DNA of 64,000 bases from Marsupella aquatica. Lineage: Eukaryota > Marchantiophyta. The notes below the pieces were generated by a model. That model worked only from the letters and a program-made list of their open reading frames with translations, was not told the DNA's origin and ran no database searches. Made by a program: the position numbers and the translations under genes. Below are positions 34,359 to 46,924 of this stretch, one piece after another; position 1 is the stretch's first letter, and each line of letters opens with the position of its first letter. Where the stretch lies: NCBI GenBank assembly GCA_973895155.1, contig OZ316894.1:4464001-4528000 (forward strand). The letters run 5' to 3'.

Positions 34359-34900
34359 CACTCATAATATTTTGCAAAACCACTTGCGAAACCCCGAACA
34401 ACGCACATTCATCGCTGTATTTGCGATAGCTTTATGCTTGCTACTTCCCATCTCTGCGTCGTCGCAACTTTCCGAACAAACACGTTTCTCACATTTGCGA
34501 AACTATTTTCATCACAAATTGTGACCCTCGACAAACCACGTATTTGCGAGACTACGTGCATCGCAACGTAGCCAGACAATCAACATCGTTCATTTGTGAT
34601 TTAGTGCTTATGGCAAGATCCGTTGTGATGTTGTGGGCGTCGCAAACTTTGCCAGCCAGATTTGCGAAGCAATATGTGTCACTAAATGTTTAAATGATAA
34701 GGGCTTCAGAAATGTTTTGCGGTGAGTTTAGTATCGGAAGGGTTTGCGAAAGGTTTGAGATCGCAATATTTGGTTGCGATGTGTATTGCTTCGCGAGGTG
34801 CGATGCGGATTGTATCGTAATTATAGCGATAATTTTCATTTTGCAAGGCTTTCATCCGCTTGTAAAATGCCTTCGCAAAATCGACAAATATGTAGTAGTG
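34359..34900. mobile_element. small non-autonomous CACTA element
   Basis: The left end reads CACTCATAATATTTTGC and the reverse complement of the right end reads CACTACTACATATTTGTCG, the CACTA-type terminus of En/Spm elements. Between them TTTGCGA/TCGCAA motifs recur on both strands, like CACTA sub-terminal repeats. Flanking triplets are AAG and AAA, a near match to the 3-bp target duplication of this superfamily. No coding capacity. It ends 43 bp from the stop codon of HNL-A. Confidence 0.55.
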
Positions 34901-34942
34901 AAAGCTGTTCGTTCATGGACCTTGATTATCTAAAATCATCGG

Positions 34943-37900
34943 TCATGAGGTCGTCGTCGGTATTCTTACAAATGAGCTAACATTGTCTGCAGAGTCCGTG
35001 TCGGTTTCCTCACACTCGTCCTTATTTCCATCTCGTTCACTATAACATGCAACTCCAATCCAATCCGGAAGAGTCGCTGAATACCTCTCCCAAATCAGAC
35101 ACAACGATTGATCTCCAATACTGAAGGGATGACATCCAGAGGTCGCACAGGCTCCACAAGCACGAACACACATTTCTGGGAACAGCACTGTGGCCAACTT
35201 GCTGTTCAGCACATCCCTGATTTCTCCTCCTGTTCCTCTATGAAACGCTATCTTCCTTGCCTCCTCCCAGTCCTCCCACTTGACAAGGTATTTTATCTGC
35301 CCTGCAGAGTATTTCCCGCAACACTCCAAGAAGCATTCCACTATGCTCCATGAATCCGTCGATACTAAATCAAGTTTGGGAGACTCCAGTGGTGTGGATG
35401 CCTGGCCTTCAGACGTGGAGCACCCTCCCTCCACTGACGACACCTCGCCCACCGGGTGCGGCATTAGTTGCAGGCTCCCACACCTATATATAAAGAGATC
35501 ACGCAAGGAAGGTGGCAAGGGACTCCAAGATTCTGGCAACCGAGCCAACTGAGGAAGGTCATCTAGAGTTAAGTGACAGAGCTTGCATAGCTTGTCCAAG
35601 CTCTCGGGTAGCTTTCGAAGTCTCTTACACCCTCTTATGAGGAGTGCTTCTAGACTTGTCAAGTTCCCCAAGTCAGAAGGGATCACCAATGGGAGATCAA
35701 AGTCTGCCAATTCCAAGGTATTGAGCGATGACAAGTCCTGCAATGCACTGAACAGAGTCGGAAGAGAACATTGCGCGTAACCTCTGCCATTCAAGCATAG
35801 GGTAGTGATTGCCTGAAAAGCAGGTGATTGAGATGGAAACATGTGAACTCCTGATTGTGGTCGCCCATCTCCCGGATCCAGAGCGCTCTCATCTCCTCGG
35901 TCTCCAACCTCCTCTGATTCCAGGAAAAACGCAGAAGCGTCGGATGGTACCACTGGCAGGACAAGATGGTCGAGACTTGACAACCTTCCAAAGGACCGTG
36001 GGAATCCCCGCCACTTGGTCGAAGTGACAAGAAAAGTACTTAATGCAACCAGATCTCCGATATTTCTTGGAACGGTCGTTAGTTTCGTTTCCTGCAAAGA
36101 CAAGTGGCGTAGAGAATGAAGCCTACAGATGGAATCTGGGAGTTTCTCCATAGGAGTGACGTTCAGGTGCAGGCGAACTAAACTTTGGAGTTGACCTATG
36201 CTTTCCGGCAACGAGCACAACTGCGTTGCGCTAAGATCGAGGACTTCCAAACTTTTGAGATCACTGAATGACTCTGGCAGGGTAGTCACTTTTGTGCCCT
36301 GAAGCTCAAGCTTCCGTAACATCTGAAGGCGACATAGCCCTAGAGGAACTTGCTTCAGCAGAGTGCCGCCAAGTTGCAAGGACGTGAGTCTCTTCAACTT
36401 CCCAAGCTCCATTGGTAGCCTACTCATCCCTGTCCCGTTCAACCCCAAGTACTCCAGACGGTTGGATAGTCCGAATGGCAGCTCCGCCAACAATTTGCAA
36501 CCTTCAAGCTCTAACCACGTGAGCTTTCGTGCTTGCACAACATCAGGCGGGAGGGACCTCATCGATTTACAACATATAAACTCCAGAGCTACTAGATTCT
36601 CCAAATGGGTGAAATCCACAGGGCAAGCAACAAACAGGCCATTTTTCCACCTCATATACACCAAAGATCTCGGCAATTCCAGTCTCACCCCTTGTGTACT
36701 CACGTCTTGGAGTATCAAGTATTCAAGACGAATATAGTTCCGGAAGGTGTTCCTTCGAAGTGTAACCAATTCATTCTGCAAGGGATGAAGGAAAAGAGCC
36801 GAAGTCTCCACAATCCCCTGCACGACCCATGCGGTTTACGCTTGAGCGATTGTACCATCGAGTATCGTCTAGAGCAGAGGAAGGTCTACTAGCATTACCA
36901 TGTTTTTCAAATTTCCAAGGGAGTGGACTTGTAAAGTTCTACATTGTCACAAACGGGCCCATTTGGTTAGTAGAGTCCAATTACCTCATGATTAGTTACC
37001 AACTTGCTCGCAGTAGACGACTCAGATATCCTTAGCCATTTGTCGATGCCAACGCCATCCGGACATGCAATCCTCTTCCCAAGATTTATCAGATGTTGGT
37101 GCATCCATACGTGACCACTGTCCTCATATACGAAAAATTGCTCCTCCAGATTCTGCAATGCTAAGTGGGACGTTCTTCGACACGCCTTCCAGATGCATTT
37201 CAACAAGGACAATGGAAACCCATGAAAAATTGTGGCAATGTCCAGAAAAATCTGTCTCTCAGAAGCTTGGAGACCTTCATAGCAAAGCCTCAACTTGGCC
37301 CAGAGTTTCTCATCATGACCAGCATTAATTTCTTCAGCTTCGTCTAGCCTGGTCACTAGATCGTCCCAGAGTTCCCTGTCAGAAAAGTCCCGCTTACTAA
37401 TGCAAGCCCCCAAGATCTTGAGAAAAAGAGGGTAATTACCACACTTCAATATGGCTTGCTGGATATACTCCTTCAAATCCTCTGGTCCATCTCTATCCCC
37501 AAAAGCATAATGACAAAACAAATCTTTTGATTCATCAGCACTCAAGAATGGCACCTTGAAAGTATTCTGTGGGCTCCTCAGCCAGGGAGTTGTCGTTGCT
37601 ATACTGGAGGGATTTGTTGTCGTCACAATTATTTTACTAGAATTCTTTTGTAGCCAGGTTGAAAGGCACAAGGCATCTAGCTGGTCCTGTGAGTCCACGT
37701 TATCCAGGACCATTAGAACCTTTGTATTGCAAAAACGATGAATCATGTGCGACCTATTTATTGTGGACCCTCTGTCGGCTTCTCCTAGTTCTTCTCGAAT
37801 CGTTTTCCATATATATTGTCCTGGGCTTGCAGTTGCTTCAATACTGTCCAGCGATACAAAGCAACTAACTTCGTAGTTGTGCCGTATCTTGTGGAAGACG

Positions 37901-39682
37901 TGTTGAGCTAACGCTGTTTTCCCAGAACCACTTAAACCAGCTATGAAGATTGTTCTTGTCTCTCCTTGGGCCAACATCCTTTGCACATCTTCCGCACGAC
38001 CTTCTCTGTCAACATAATACGGTAATTGAGCATTGATGTCATCCCCGGCTCCTCTCTGAAGTAACCCATCGTCTTGTATCTGGACTCTCCAATTTTAGGA
38101 CCAGCCAATGAAATATTACTTACAGCTCAACAAGATAGAGAACATAATTCCTTTCATCAAAGGAAAGTATTTAGTCCATGGCTGGTTCAGAAGGGATCAC
38201 AACCAAAGTAACCTTATGTACTGTTTGCTACAAGCATGCATGTGCTACACATTTTTATTCAGGAACGTTGACATAATCTTACCTTTCTCAAAAACTCACA
38301 GAGACGTTGGAATGCACTGTCAGTTTTCCCCTTTGGTTTGCAGATGTCATGATGATCTCCCGGAGCAGAATAGTATCCATCCATGTATGCCCTTGTGGAG
38401 GCTTCACAACCCACATGGATATACTTTCCTATGCATTGCTGCGCGAGAAAACACATCATGACAATGGACAATAAGCAGACACTAAAAACGTGTGTCTGAG
38501 TGATATTTTGGCACATCCCGAGGGTAAGAGCTGGGGGATCCCGATGTCCTCTCGAGGATAATAAGCATAACACTAAGTACAAATCATATCAGCACCTCAA
38601 AATCCACAACCATGACCATGACCGCACAGTACTGTCTGATGAAGATATCTTTACATCAAATATAGCAGACAATATATGAATCACCGCTCAAAATACGACG
38701 ACAAACAGTAATTGGAGCAACCGATAAAACGGTAAATAGATAGAGCTTACCACATATGTTTCTCTTGATTCACCTATTCCATAAGTCAACCATTTCTTCT
38801 CCGACTTTAATTCCATGAACGACTCATTTCTTCTTGTGCTAGACGCCTTGAGACTCTCTATCTCTTCTGACAGTGCACCGACACCTTTAAAACAATCGTG
38901 TAACATGTCGCCAAGCACTGACCCAGTGTGGGGAGTCCCGTAGAAGAACATTCCTTTCAGATTTGAAAAGAAAGCTTCAGCACGGTGTGCTCTAGGCTTT
39001 CCTGTGTTTCTACGACAAGCGTTCTCCGCAAGCAAACAAATTTCTTTCAACACCAAACCTCCTAGGCAATGGCCCACGAGTACCACTGGGCATCCTGCCT
39101 GTCCAAGACCAACCTCATCCGCAGTCAGGTCAGCTACCAAATTCTCCCCTGTTTGGTACATGTCCATCCTCCCAGAGGCCACAGTTTTTGTGGCAGAAGA
39201 ATCATACGAGACTGTGAAAATGCGAGCTTTGGGGAAGAATTCCACCAGCCATGTTTGCAGCCAACATTCAGAGTAATCTCTGGTCATCCACGTTGTAGCG
39301 TAAGGCTGTGTGCAATGGTCGAATTGAAGACCATGAAAGAAAACGACTTCTAGTTCTGGCGTTTCTTCCGGAGGAGGTTGGTACACACGGTACACCATGT
39401 CGTTGAGCTGCAGAAAGCACACATGCGAAAATTAGTCTTACGATGAAGATAGTTCATCCACGAGACACTAAACAGGAACTTCAATGGCAACTTCGACAGA
39501 CCCTGCTTGCTTGTGAATGCTACAAATTCAATCCAAGACCTGTCTACATAGCATCAGGATGTTTAACAAACCTTGGTGAGCTTGGGCATAACAAATTGGG
39601 GACTCGGAGGTTCCACAACGGACGATTTCTCTTGGACCTTGTTCCATACACTGAAGAGGGAAGATAACGGAGATTCAGCCAT
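34943..39682 (-). CDS. alpha/beta-hydrolase-NB-ARC-LRR receptor (HNL-A)
   Basis: The protein is about 1,297 residues in five exons: 39682-39572, 39407-38751, 38438-38283, 38079-36985 and 36817-34943, with GT-AG, phase-0 introns. Domains in order: a short N-terminal exon (MAESPLSSLF; start uncertain because open sequence continues upstream); an alpha/beta hydrolase with VVFFHG, nucleophile elbow VGHCLGG, FFYGTPHTGS and a GDHHDICKP histidine block; NB-ARC with P-loop GLSGSGKT, kinase-2 VLMVLDNVD, SKIIVTTTN, YPLFLKILGA and MHQ in place of MHD; then about 15 leucine-rich repeats of the LPxSIGxLxxLxxLxL type and a C-terminal domain. Hydrolase-NB-LRR fusions (HNL) are known from liverworts and other non-flowering plants and are presumed intracellular immune receptors. 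No break is seen. The tandem copy HNL-B is at 49384-53521. Confidence 0.85.
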
Positions 39683-41300
39683 GTTTGAAGTAGAACGAAG
39701 AAAATAGTCCCGAACAACTCCACCCGGCAGTGGTTCACGAAGCAACAAATTGCTGCAATCGCAAGGGTGCAGGACCCTCGAATTAGGGACCCTGTAATTG
39801 GCTACGAAGCAGCACCTGAAGCTTTGCAAACGAAGGGGCTCTTCAGCAGGACTCTCAAAGGCTCTGATATTGATTAAGCCCTTGTTACAGACAACAGAGC
39901 ATATCAGAATGGGAAGCAGCGTCTGGGATCCAGGTACTCATGTCTTTGATTGGAAGAAGTTCTGCGATCCTGGAATACGGTCCATGTACGTCCATTCAGT
40001 GTCGTGATCAGATTTGATTGAAGAAAGGTTGGAGGGTTGTCAACAGTGGGCACACTTAGTTGTGGGGCAGGAGGCTGCCACATGCTGTAGTGCAGGCATG
40101 GAGACTGTTTGTGGGTTCTGTGAACTTGGAGATTATCTAGAAGAGGATCTTCTGCTACTATTGATTCTACTCAAAGTCCGGGAGTAGATGAAACACAAAT
40201 AAGACTCGATCTGCCGTATGCCTTGCGACACGTAGACTATTTTAGCTTGTACGAGAATCAGGTCAGCAAATTGTATTGATATGAGGCGGTACAAAGAAAA
40301 GCTACAGCCAGAATGCAAGCAATGAAATAGGGCTATCTCCGAAGCTGGTTTCTCACGAGGGTACCTTGAACTCAGAGAGCTTCAGTGTGGCAGACTACAC
40401 AGGAATCTCGATGAAAAGGAAAGCCAAATTTTCCAATTGAATCCATTTGGTGAAGGTGCCCACCCCCAGCTGAGTCGCACTGTCGCAGAGATGGAAATCG
40501 TGACACGACCTCGAGGCTGATTTTCGCGCAGTACTGTTTCGTTTGCAACACGTTTTTGCCTTTTCCTTCCCCTTTGCAAAACTGAAAAGAAGTAGAAAGC
40601 TGGTCCTCGGACTCGGGCAGAACGGCACCCTCATGAGGGTGCGGAGCAGTAGGGTATGAAAAACTCTTCTGAGCTTGTGAGCGATAGACTGGAAGGGGCT
40701 TTGGGGATTCCATTTTGGACCACCTGCTTGCTTTTTTTCGTAAGGTTTCCGGTGTTGCCTGCCACGCGTTTCGTTAGTCTTTGTGTGCCCCACCGCCAAG
40801 GACTTGGTTCTTGCCTGCTCTCAGTCGGTCATTTAAATATCAAGAGGCTGGACCAAGTCAGTGGAACGCGTTGACACCTTTGATGATTTATGGCTGGATA
40901 CACATGTAATCCTGCTGTGATGCTGACTCATATTTATGTACATTCTTGTGGGAACTGTTCGTAAGAACATACTACAGAGTGCTACGTCCACGACTTCGCT
41001 CTGAAGTAATTGATCGAGAACTGGGGAAAGAGTAAAGACGCAGCTCCTGATATTCTTCCATGAGTACCCTTTTGTAGCAACATCTGTGGGATGACATGTC
41101 TACAATTTGTGTGGTAACCGTTACCACAGAGCTGATCATATTGTCTCACGTGGATTGTCGTGCTTCCAGTGTGACACGCTGTAGATGTGGATGCGAGTAT
41201 GATTTTCTGCTCATGTTCCAATTCTCCAGACCGCATTCTTCCAAGGCTTCTTAGACGAGACTTCTGTCAGTTTGGGATTGAAAACCTTAGCTGTTTATGC
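39683..41300. other. HNL-A 5' flank, duplicated at 53530-54900
   Basis: The minus-strand upstream region of HNL-A is alignable with that of HNL-B (for example GTCTGGGATCCAGGTACTCA at 39920 and CTCTGGGATCCAGGAACTCT near 53689; GCCCCACCGCCAAGGACT at 40786 and 54523). Minus-strand frames at 40372-40799 and 54225-54536 do not stay conserved as protein, so this is read as promoter/UTR, not an extra gene. Confidence 0.55.
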
Positions 41301-44300
41301 TCCTAGATTGTATTCAGCTCTGCTAGCCTGAATGACTTGGCTGCGCGGCTTACGTTATGGTAGGTATCTTCTAATTCAAAATTTGGATATCTCTCTATGG
41401 CCCTTCCTGGGAGCTTTTCTGCAGGGTCCCCCAAGGAAGTGACAGTCGCAGGAGATAAAGGCGCCAAAGCAAAGTACTGTCCAGATGATGCGTATCAGTT
41501 GTACGTGAGCTTCAAACGGCTGAAATCATAGCTGTCGGCATGTCCCGAATGGCTGCGTTTTGTGACTGTGAATCGTGTTATTTTGGTGCAGCACCATGGC
41601 CAGGATAGATTCGCCATATTTGCGAAGCCATAGCTGAGATAGAGAAGGGACGCGGTTTGGAGGGGCAATTGCCTTCTTGAATTAACTTTAGATCCCGCCA
41701 CACCATAGACGAGAAGAAACGAGAGGCGCAGAGATTGTGTTGATTGAAGGGACCTTACAGGACAAATTAACCCTTATGAAAGGATGATACGACCATCTCC
41801 ATACGGAACCTTCAGTTCTATAACCAGTTGACTGGCAAGCTTTCCGAAGTGGATTCCATGAAAGAGCTGAGGATACTTAAACCGAACATCAAAAGCCGGT
41901 GCTCCCGAGAATAAATCTACAACGGATCGTTGGAGAGGTTAGAAGAAGAGTGAATATCAAAGCCGAGACACCCAAAATGTCCAAGAGCCCCGGCTTGTCA
42001 TGAAAAACAATTGCCTAGAAGGGGAGATGTGCCCTCGTTCCGCATGGATTCTCTGCGAGCCTTGCGTGCCTCCAAATTTTGTGAAGCTAATACCAAAGTG
42101 TCGTTGAAGGATTGACGATGCCAATTTGTATTGGGAAACAACGCAGTAATAATACGTAACAAGGAAGTGGACGACAGACAAAGAAATTAGAAACTTTCTG
42201 CGAAGACAGGAGGTGAGAAACGTCTGACTGCATCATGTTTTTAAACAGCGCCAGGAATGAGGAGGCGAGTCGTGGCTGGGCAAAACTCGCTGTAAAGTCA
42301 AGATGCAGAGTATGCTGAAGTGAAGATGCAAGTCAAGATGGAGAGTGTGCTGAAATGAAGATGCAGAGCTGAGTTGTGATTGAATAATGCGAGGCCCGAT
42401 GATGATGAATGCAGCCATTAGGTAAGGTGATGTATGATAGGCGAAATCGCCGAAGAATTCCAAACTAAGTCTCAAATTCCAATCCCGTACGGAGTGCTGT
42501 CTGAAAAGAGTTGTAAAGTCAAGGTACGTCCGACTGATTTGTTGATGAAGAACCAATTGCTGCCAAAGCGTTGAAATGGTGTGCCTGGGACTATGATTTG
42601 TACAAAGTTGACGATGGCAGTGAAGTATCGTCATAGAAGGAAACAACCAACTTAAAAAAACCTTGCAAATAAACTCTCGGCCAAGGAGGCATACTGTAAT
42701 TCGAGAATTTGTTTTGTGAAACCAAGTGAGTAATATATAGCTGACTACCATGGAGCAGAAAACCTAATTGAGACTGAACAATCCTTGTCGCAGCTTCAGG
42801 TAGATAACTAGCATTCATATGGCGTAATACCGCTGTCAATTTTGTATTTACAATCTCAGAGGTACTACTAAGGAGGATGAGTTCCCTTGGCAGAAGGGAA
42901 GTTGGAGCTAAACGAACCGTTACATCAAATCTCTCGGCAGTATGTAGTCTGCTCAAACTGCAGGCTGAGAACCTAGATAATGGTGAAGGGACACGAAGAG
43001 CATCCCGACTGTCCTAAGAATCAGCTGCAGAAGCTGACGGGTACCTGAATGAAGTAGCCGGTATCGATGTAGTCAGCCGTGCAGAATGATGATGAAGCTC
43101 TGAGGTGAACGACGATGAGAGGGAAGACAACACAGGAAAAGAAGACCTGAAGCAAAGGCCAAAGCAGGATGAACAGGTGAACGTAATAACACAGAAGAGG
43201 AGGAATGAGAGTCAATGAAATAACCAATGAAATAGTGAAGTATGACGACACATAAAGGTAGGAAGATAATAAACTGGAGGAAACTTAGTGCCCTGCCCAT
43301 ATTTTTAGTTTTGTATTTAAAACTGAAGTTGTGTGACATGATGTTTTGGGGAATATGCAGATCACTAGCTCATCACATGGATCATTGGCTCATCACACTA
43401 GTGGAATGGTACCTATTTATTTTTTCTCTTTCTAGGATTGTGGGGTTTGCATTTGTCCCCTTCTTTTGAGTTAACTTGGAATTTGTCTTCTCTGAGCCTC
43501 TTATGCTTTTATGCCATTGTACTTTGTTTGGCCCTTTTCAATAAATTGGTCCTTTTCCTCTTCCTGGGCAGATGTGCAAACAAGCAAACTTTGAGATGTA
43601 TGACCCAGCACTTTGCCAAAATTTTACCTCATTGAAAAGTCTTTGCCACTTTTGGAGAGAATTTGCCAGGTTTTTCGTTTTTGATTGAGCAATTTCTCAC
43701 TAGCCACAAACGTCATCAGCCACAGTCCAATTGTTATCCCTAAATCCAAGGAGATGTAAAGGTCTCAAATTAATCTAGGAAAATCAAATAAGGAAGTCTT
43801 AGCACCTTTTCCTCTGCACAACTCACATTTGCTGCTATGCAAAAAAGGGGAAAATGTTAAAACTTACCCTCGTATGAGTCTGTAACCTTCCAATCAAAAT
43901 AAAAAGAACCCGAGCTGGGCACCGAGCACCCTCATGTCCTCTCACTAGGATAATGTCCCCTGGAAACCACCTCTAGCAGCCCTGCCCTCCGGATTTCCCA
44001 ACCCAAAAGTGGCCTCTTGAATGACCTATTCTAGCTTTTGTCAAATCAAATGAGTATATTCGAGGAAAACCGAGGGCTGAGAAAGCCCAAGGAGCCTACT
44101 CCTCCTTATGTAAATCCCCCTTTAACCCTAGGGGTGGTTTGGTGTGAAGGATATTAAGTTTAGATGTTGTGAGTGTTTCATTCCAGGGAACCTTTTCTCT
44201 GTAAATCCTACACATAGATGCCCAGATGGACCCAGCTCATGAACTGTCCAACCCCCATAGACCTTGACACCTTCAGTTGCTGACACCCTTCCCTTTTATG

Positions 44301-44770
44301 TACTTTACCACCAAGTTCCTACCTTGAATTTCTCCAATGCTATGCAGCCAAATCAGTTGTTCTCGCCTGGCCTAGTTCCAAGCCATTCGGAAAGAGCTTT
44401 CCAACACTCAGGTCTAATATTGCCAACTTTCTCTCTTGTTTCCATGTTACATCTCATCATTAAAGTAGAGGAGAGTCTTGGCATTGGAATCAACAAGTTT
44501 AGAAAGGGCCTCGCCTCGTGTTGGTTCATATACTTAGTTTCTTATCCAAAATCCCGGTCTACAAATTGCATTCATTCTTAGGGTTTGACTTCTGGCAATG
44601 TCCAGATCTAGAGCTGCCTATGAATCCATGTGGGAATGGATAATCCCTTGCCCGATAATTTATGTATGCAATCTCAAGAGCTGAATTTTTGCAAATGATT
44701 GTCACTGGCAACCCAAACAGCCAGGAATTAGAAAATCCATCTGAACAACTCGCTACTAGATGTTATCATT
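41301..44770. other. intergenic, no gene recognised
   Basis: The longest frames (minus 42233-42751 and 42591-42956) overlap in different frames and have no domain. Short tandem repeats of GATGCAGAGT...TGCTGAA units lie at 42300-42375, and ATCACTAGCTCATCACATGG / ATCATTGGCTCATCACACTA at 43363-43402. A GAGTCTTGGCATTGGAAT motif at 44471 recurs near 60965. Confidence 0.4.
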
Positions 44771-45275
44771 ACTAGCTCAATACCCGTGTGTTGCACAAAA
44801 GATGCCATGTCGGCCAAGAGGTTGTTGAGAAAAAAAATGTTGTGTCGGCCAAGAGAGCGTTAAGAAAAAGGATGTTGTGCCAGCCAAGATGTCGCTGAGA
44901 AAAAAGATGTTGTGTCTGCCAGGAAGTCGTTGAGAAAAGGTGTGGCCAAGATGTCCTTCAGGAAAAAGATATTGTGTCGGCCAATATGTCGTTGAAAACA
45001 AGATATCGTGTTGCCCAAGACATCATTGAGAAAAAAAATATTGTGTTGCCCAAGGTTTTCTTAAGAAAAAATGTTGTGAAGAAAACCCGTGCGTTGCACA
45101 AAAGATGTCGTTATAAAAGTCGAGTTGCCAAAGATGTCGTGAAGTAAAAAGATTTTGTGTCGCCAATGATGACGCAAAGTAAAAAGATGGCGTTAAAAAA
45201 AAAACCGTGGAGTAAAAAGATGTTGTTCAGAAAAAACCGGGGTCGTGTCTCCAAAGATGTCATGGAGTAATTAAT
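44771..45275 (+). repeat. GATGTC-type degenerate tandem array, copy 3
   Basis: The leader ACTAGCTCAATACCCGTGTG + TTGCACAAAA opens the array. Units of about 25-50 bp follow (GATGTTGTGTCGGCCAAGA... GTTGAGAAAAA). A second ACCCGTGCGTTGCACAAAAG leader occurs inside at about 45089. The array resumes at 46326 after the TIR element, so that element probably inserted into it. Confidence 0.65.
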
Positions 45276-46325
45276 TCGTGGACCCCCATGTTATTTTAGA
45301 GGCGGTTATCTAGAAACTGAAGCCTAGATAGATCTCCAAATCTGAAAAAAAAGATTCAAAAATGAACAAGTCAATGTTTGACACTTGAAACAGTTGTCAA
45401 ACTTACCAAGGCAATCACAATTAACATCAATCACAAAACCAAATGCAATGTGAACTACTAATCACTTTTCAATTCCTACACGCAAATAGACTAAGAGAGA
45501 GAAGTTTATCGGTGTCATCAAATTACTAACCTTGCATAATTGTTTAAGACAAAAAGTTTCATGGAAACAAATCTTCAATTGTGGGATTCGGAATGGATCT
45601 AAAGCTAGAGAAATTTAGAAACTCATGACCACTTCAGTACTTGATAAAATTTTCCAATGTCACACTCATTGGAAAGGTAGAGAACATTGGAAACTTAGAA
45701 TCTCCTCAGAACTCAACTAAATCTATCAATGTTAACTTCATTAAAAAGTTAAAGAAATTCTAAAATTCATGATCTCCTTAGTACTTGATAAAATCTGTTA
45801 ACTTTAGGTTCATTCTCATGGAAAGGGTCAACATTTCAGGTGTTGTGCAACAAAAATTTCTATTCGCGTTAGAGATTACGAAATCACGGGAAAAATCTAT
45901 TTTTCAAATTACTTACTCAATTGTTATCGAATGGTGACAATGCTAAGCTCATCAGGACCGTCTCTTCAAGATCTTTCCAACGCCATATGATACGTGAGTT
46001 TTCATTATGATTTGACTCAACAATGTCAAATTGAAGGTTGTTGTCAGGAAAATTTTATGTTTTGAATAAAATCAAAATGGAAATAAAACTGTTATTGGGA
46101 GCAACTTTACCTCAATTTTTTGTCTTTTGATTTGCATGTCAGGTTATTTTTACATTCTTTTTTACGGCATGGCGTCCCAGTTTTTACAGCAAAGTTGTCA
46201 CAAACACGAATGTAGAAGTTAATTTTATCCAAAAACAAGTCCCTTCCTGTTTGTGGCATGCCATGATGATGTGGCGCGCTGTGGAGCCAGGAATTTTGGA
46301 AAGGACCTCTAATGGGGGTCCGTAA
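45276..46325. mobile_element. non-autonomous TIR element, GGACCCC family, copy 2
   Basis: The left end TTCGTGGACCCCCATG and the reverse complement of the right end TTTACGGACCCCCATTAGAG are inverted repeats. The right ~185 bp matches 1080-1266. The interior is AT-rich and non-coding. Array sequence of the GATGTC type lies directly on both sides. No clear target duplication was found. At about 1.05 kb it is longer than copy 1 and carries no captured gene that I can recognise. Confidence 0.6.
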
Positions 46326-46690
46326 AAAAATATTTTCAAGTAAAAAGATGTCATTATGTGAAAGATATTGCCAAGTAAAAAGATGTTGGGGTGCCAAAGA
46401 TGTTGTTATGTCAAAGATATCGTCAAGTAAAACAAAATCGTGTTGCCAAAGCTGTCGTCAAGTAAAAAATGTCATTAGTCATAGATATTGTGAAGTAAAA
46501 CATGTTGTTGCATTAAATATCGCTAAGGAAAAGATGTGCAAAAAATATCAATAAATTTCTTGCTCAAAAGATGTCATTAAGTAAAAAATATTATTGCCCA
46601 AAACATGTCTAAGTAATAAAAGATATAATTGTCCAAAAAATGTTATCTAGTAAAAGATGTCATGGAGCAACAAATGAGTGACAACAACCA
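46326..46690 (+). repeat. GATGTC-type degenerate tandem array, continuation
   Basis: Units AAGTAAAAAGATGTCATTAT / AAAGATATCGTC continue the array begun at 44771 in the same orientation, without a leader. Confidence 0.6.
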
Positions 46691-46924
46691 CAAAGTATCA
46701 CTAGTTAAAAATTATTTTTGTCTTTGTATTTTTCATTTTTTTGATCCCACACCCCACCCCCACTCTTTTACCGCTTTTGTATTATTTTTTGGTTTTGATG
46801 TTTTCTATTAGAGTATGTAATATTTGTAATCAATTAAACTCTTCTTATGACATAGATTATCATGGGGTATAATACTATATGTAGATGATACATAAAGTAC
46901 TATACATAGATGGTCCATAAAGTA

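Noticed and set aside
36363-36737. Plus-strand frames opposite HNL-A and HNL-B
   Set aside because: They are shadows of the LRR and NB-ARC exons and are paralleled only because the sense strand is duplicated.
40372-40799. Possible small gene upstream of HNL-A, with a counterpart near HNL-B
   Set aside because: DNA is alignable between copies but the reading frame and residues are not conserved, which fits promoter/UTR sequence.
42233-42956. Overlapping minus-strand frames of 121-172 codons
   Set aside because: There is no recognisable domain and no codon regularity, and two frames overlap; treated as chance.
44771-46690. Helitron call for the leader-plus-array repeats
   Set aside because: The CCCGTGYGTTGCAC core is suggestive, but no TC 5' start, CTRR end or 3' hairpin could be shown.
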